A stretch of DNA of 16,068 nt, from contig BEHW01000046.1 in assembly GCA_002898675.1 (NCBI GenBank), forward strand, positions 1 through 16,068, read 5' to 3'. Positions 13,926 to 16,068 of this stretch are shown here, piece by piece. Source of the DNA: a bacterium HR20 (GTDB lineage Bacteria > Bacteroidota > Ignavibacteria > Kapaibacteriales > NICIL-2). Numbering within the stretch: the stretch's first letter is position 1; each line of letters begins with the position of its first letter. The notes below the pieces were generated by a model. It ran no database searches. It was not told the DNA's origin and saw only the letters and a list, made by a program, of their open reading frames with translations. A program made the translations under genes and the position numbers.

Positions 13926-15062
13926 ATGATTTACCTCGATAGCGCCGCCACCACCCGACTCGATGAACGCGTCCTGGAGGCAATGCTTCCGTGGCTGGGC
14001 GAGGACTACGGCAATGCGTCTGCGCTCTATACCCTCGGCCGACGAGCACGTGTAGCAATCGAGGATGCCAGAGCTACCATCGCCGCATCCATCGGCGCTG
14101 AACCAGCAGAGGTGATGTTCACCAGCGGCGGCACCGAAGCCAATAACACCGTTCTGAAAAGCTTAGCCTGGCAATCGCGCACGATACGGACCGTTGCGCA
14201 TTCGACTATCGAGCATCACGCCGTCCTCCACGTCGCAGAAGCACTCGCGCCGGCTGGCATCGAGCTGGTTCCACTGCCAGTGGACGAATCGGGCATCGTC
14301 CAGCTCGATGCTGTCGAGTGGGAAAGGCTCGACCGACCCGACGTCCTCATCAGCGTGATGCACTCGAACAACGAAACAGGCGCACTGCAACCGATCGCCG
14401 AGATTCGCCAGCGTGCTCCCCATGCGCTGTTTCATACCGATGCGGTGCAGAGCTTCGGGAAAGTGCCACTGAACGTGCGGGAGCTGCAAGTGGACTTTGC
14501 AACGCTCTCGGCGCATAAAATTCACGGGCCAAAAGGTATCGGCGCACTTTACGTTCGGCGGGGCGTTCTACTGGAGCCGTTCATCCATGGCGGCGGACAG
14601 GAGCGCGGCCGACGTGGCGGCACCGAGCCAGTTGCGCTCATCTGTGGATTTGCGCGCGCAGCCCAACTTGCTTCGGCAGAGATGGATTCCCGCGCCCGGC
14701 ACATGGAACGGCTGCGCGCTATGCTCGTGGAATTGCTCTGCGCCGAGATCAGCGACATCCGCATCAATACGCCGGACCGCGCACTCCCGAACATCCTCAA
14801 CATTTCGTTCCTCGATGCCGAGCGGCTCGACGGCGAAGCGATTCTGCAGCTGCTCGACCTCCGCGGCATTGCCTGTTCGAATGGCTCTGCGTGCACCAGC
14901 GGCTCGATGCAGCCATCGCACGTGCTCAAGGCGATGGGCCGCCCCGACGCAGAAGCTCGTGCAGCAGTGCGCTTTTCGCTTTCGAAGGACAGCACCGAAG
15001 ACGACGTTCGTTGCGCCGCCACTGCGCTTGCGGAAATAGTTGCAGAAATGCGCAGGTCGTAG
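13926..15062 (+). CDS. Cysteine desulfurase (NifS/IscS family)
   Basis: A PLP enzyme of aminotransferase class V that removes sulfur from cysteine and passes it as persulfide to iron-sulfur assembly or tRNA thiolation. The 378-aa product starts MIYLDSAATTRLD. It carries the TSGGTEANN phosphate-binding loop, the TIEHHAVL histidine, HTDAVQSFGK, and the Schiff-base lysine in SAHKIHGPKG. GGGQERGRRGGTE and the catalytic cysteine loop CSNGSACTSGS follow. Length and motifs fit group I (NifS/IscS), as opposed to SufS. No scaffold gene (iscU/nifU) follows; the next gene is convergent secA, so the exact partner is open. It begins 53 bp after the ComEA-like gene, and the two may share a message. Confidence 0.95.
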   Translation: MIYLDSAATTRLDERVLEAMLPWLGEDYGNASALYTLGRRARVAIEDARATIAASIGAEPAEVMFTSGGTEANNTVLKSLAWQSRTIRTVAHSTIEHHAVLHVAEALAPAGIELVPLPVDESGIVQLDAVEWERLDRPDVLISVMHSNNETGALQPIAEIRQRAPHALFHTDAVQSFGKVPLNVRELQVDFATLSAHKIHGPKGIGALYVRRGVLLEPFIHGGGQERGRRGGTEPVALICGFARAAQLASAEMDSRARHMERLRAMLVELLCAEISDIRINTPDRALPNILNISFLDAERLDGEAILQLLDLRGIACSNGSACTSGSMQPSHVLKAMGRPDAEARAAVRFSLSKDSTEDDVRCAATALAEIVAEMRRS

Positions 15063-15089
15063 CGCAGGCGCTCGCCGAGCCGGTGACCA

Positions 15090-15107
15090 ACCGCTCCATC
15101 CAGCGGT
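15090..15107. terminator. Weak hairpin between convergent genes
   Basis: ACCGCT and AGCGGT pair over a 6-base loop in the 46-bp gap between the cysteine desulfurase and secA stops. There is no T-run on either side, so intrinsic termination is doubtful. Confidence 0.25.
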
Positions 15108-15108
15108 G

Positions 15109-16068
15109 CTACGTGTTCCGTCCGCAGCAATGCTTGTACTTTTTCCCGCTGCCGCAGGGGCATGGGTCGTTCCGCCCGACGCGTGGTTGCTCGCGGTGGA
15201 TGGTTGCAACTGGTGTTGTGCGAGGTCCAGCATCGTGAGGAGATGGGGTGTAGAGTGGCTCGGTGCCCTCGGCTGTCGAGGGGTGCGAAAACTGAAGCGC
15301 TTCGGTTGCGACGCCTTCTGGTTGCAGCAGCGCGGCGCTCCGCGAGCGACGTCCGCGACGTTGCGGCAGAACGCGTTGGGGCTGCGGTGGTGCTTCGAGT
15401 GCGGGGAAGAACTTGAACGCCGTTTCGACGGTTTGCTTGGCAATCTCGAGCAAAAGCTGTTGGAAGAGACCGAATGCTTCGCGCTTGTACTCGAGCAGCG
15501 GGTCCTTCTGCCCGTAGGCGCGAAGGTAGATGCCCTCCTTGACTTCATCCATGATGCGTAGGTGCTCGCGCCATTTGTCATCAATGGCGGTGAGCACAGC
15601 ATACCGCTCCAGCTGCGCCATAAAGTCGGCGCCGAGCATTTCTTCCTTGCGACGGTAGAACTCTTCGGCAACCTCAACGATTCGGCGGACGCATTCGTCG
15701 CGGCTCATTGTGCGGAATTCCTCGGGCGTAATTGGCAGTTCGCACAGCAGCGTTGTGCGGACGTTGTTCTTGAGTGCTTCGAGGTTGTCGCTGTCCTCGG
15801 AGTCGCCGTGCGTTTCGTCGTACCAGGCGGCGGCGAGTTCTTCGAGCGCGGCGAACACTTCGCTCCGCATGCGTTCACCGCGGAGGGCGTGACGGCGGCG
15901 GTCGTAGATGACCTCGCGCTGCTGGTTCATGACGTTGTCGTATTCGAGCAGCCGCTTGCGGATGGCGAAGTTGTTCTCCTCAACTTTTTTCTGGGCGCGT
16001 TCGACGGCTCGTGTGAGCATGCGCGCCTGGATTGGCTCGCCTTCCTTGAGATCAACCTTGAGCCGCTG
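15109..16068 (-). CDS. secA: SecA preprotein translocase ATPase, C-terminal part
   Basis: SecA drives preproteins through SecYEG using ATP. The frame is open to the window edge (its first visible residues are QRLKVDLKEGEPIQAR), so about 319 C-terminal residues are seen. AQKKVEENNFAIRKRLLEYD and NQQREVIYDRRRHAL belong to the helical scaffold/wing region. AIDDKWREHLRIMDEVKEGI and LRAYGQKDPLLEYKREAF are the two-helix finger and adjacent scaffold. A proline/arginine-rich linker leads to the zinc-binding SEC-C tail NDPCPCGSGKKYKHCCG, which contacts SecB or ribosomes in known cases. The rest of the gene lies to the right. The QQREVIY...RRRHALRGER form supports a Bacteroidota/Chlorobiota affiliation. 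Confidence 0.97.
   Translation of the reverse strand, partial: QRLKVDLKEGEPIQARMLTRAVERAQKKVEENNFAIRKRLLEYDNVMNQQREVIYDRRRHALRGERMRSEVFAALEELAAAWYDETHGDSEDSDNLEALKNNVRTTLLCELPITPEEFRTMSRDECVRRIVEVAEEFYRRKEEMLGADFMAQLERYAVLTAIDDKWREHLRIMDEVKEGIYLRAYGQKDPLLEYKREAFGLFQQLLLEIAKQTVETAFKFFPALEAPPQPQRVLPQRRGRRSRSAALLQPEGVATEALQFSHPSTAEGTEPLYTPSPHDAGPRTTPVATIHREQPRVGRNDPCPCGSGKKYKHCCGRNT

Overview
The window holds a type I-C CRISPR-Cas locus on the minus strand (about 39-12040), a short intergenic stretch with REP-like palindromes and a broken REP-associated transposase (about 12100-12550), and a block of ordinary chromosomal genes: tRNA-Glu, coaE, a ComEA-like gene, a cysteine desulfurase and the 3' end of secA. 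Chromosomal genes are GC-rich. The SecA tail resembles Bacteroidota/Chlorobiota SecA (QQREVIY... segment, SEC-C tail), and the best promoter candidate has the Bacteroidota form TAnnTTTG. I infer a bacterium near Chlorobiota/Kapaibacteria, with moderate to low confidence on lineage.

CRISPR-Cas region, read in the direction of transcription (right to left): cas3 (HD nuclease plus helicase), cas5c, cas8c with an internal cas11c start, cas7, cas4, a truncated cas1, an AT-rich insert with a broken glycosyltransferase, a truncated cas4, an intact cas1, cas2, a degenerate repeat, a leader of about 250 bp, and an array of 31 repeats and 30 spacers. Cas5c/Cas8c/Cas11c/Cas7 form Cascade, Cas5c also processes crRNA, Cas3 degrades targets, and Cas4-Cas1-Cas2 acquire spacers. 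The array is transcribed leftward: the TGGATTGAAAC handle points left, the leader lies right of the array, and the degenerate repeat is at the far left.

The most unusual part is the middle of the operon. The cas4/cas1 junction occurs twice in direct orientation, exactly 1866 bp apart. The right copy has whole cas4 and broken cas1; the left copy has broken cas4 and whole cas1. This is the signature of a circle integrated by a single crossover. Recombination between the copies would remove the insert and restore cas4-cas1-cas2. The copies share 343 identical bases flanked by clearly diverged shoulders, which suggests gene conversion.

Two degenerate CRISPR repeats lie outside the array. One, between cas2 and the leader, keeps the crRNA hairpin through a paired base change. 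The other sits at the edge of the inserted segment. They are candidates for crRNA-like regulatory RNAs or for relics of a second array.

Right side: coaE and the ComEA-like gene overlap by ATGA; the cysteine desulfurase follows on the same strand; secA is convergent and runs off the window.
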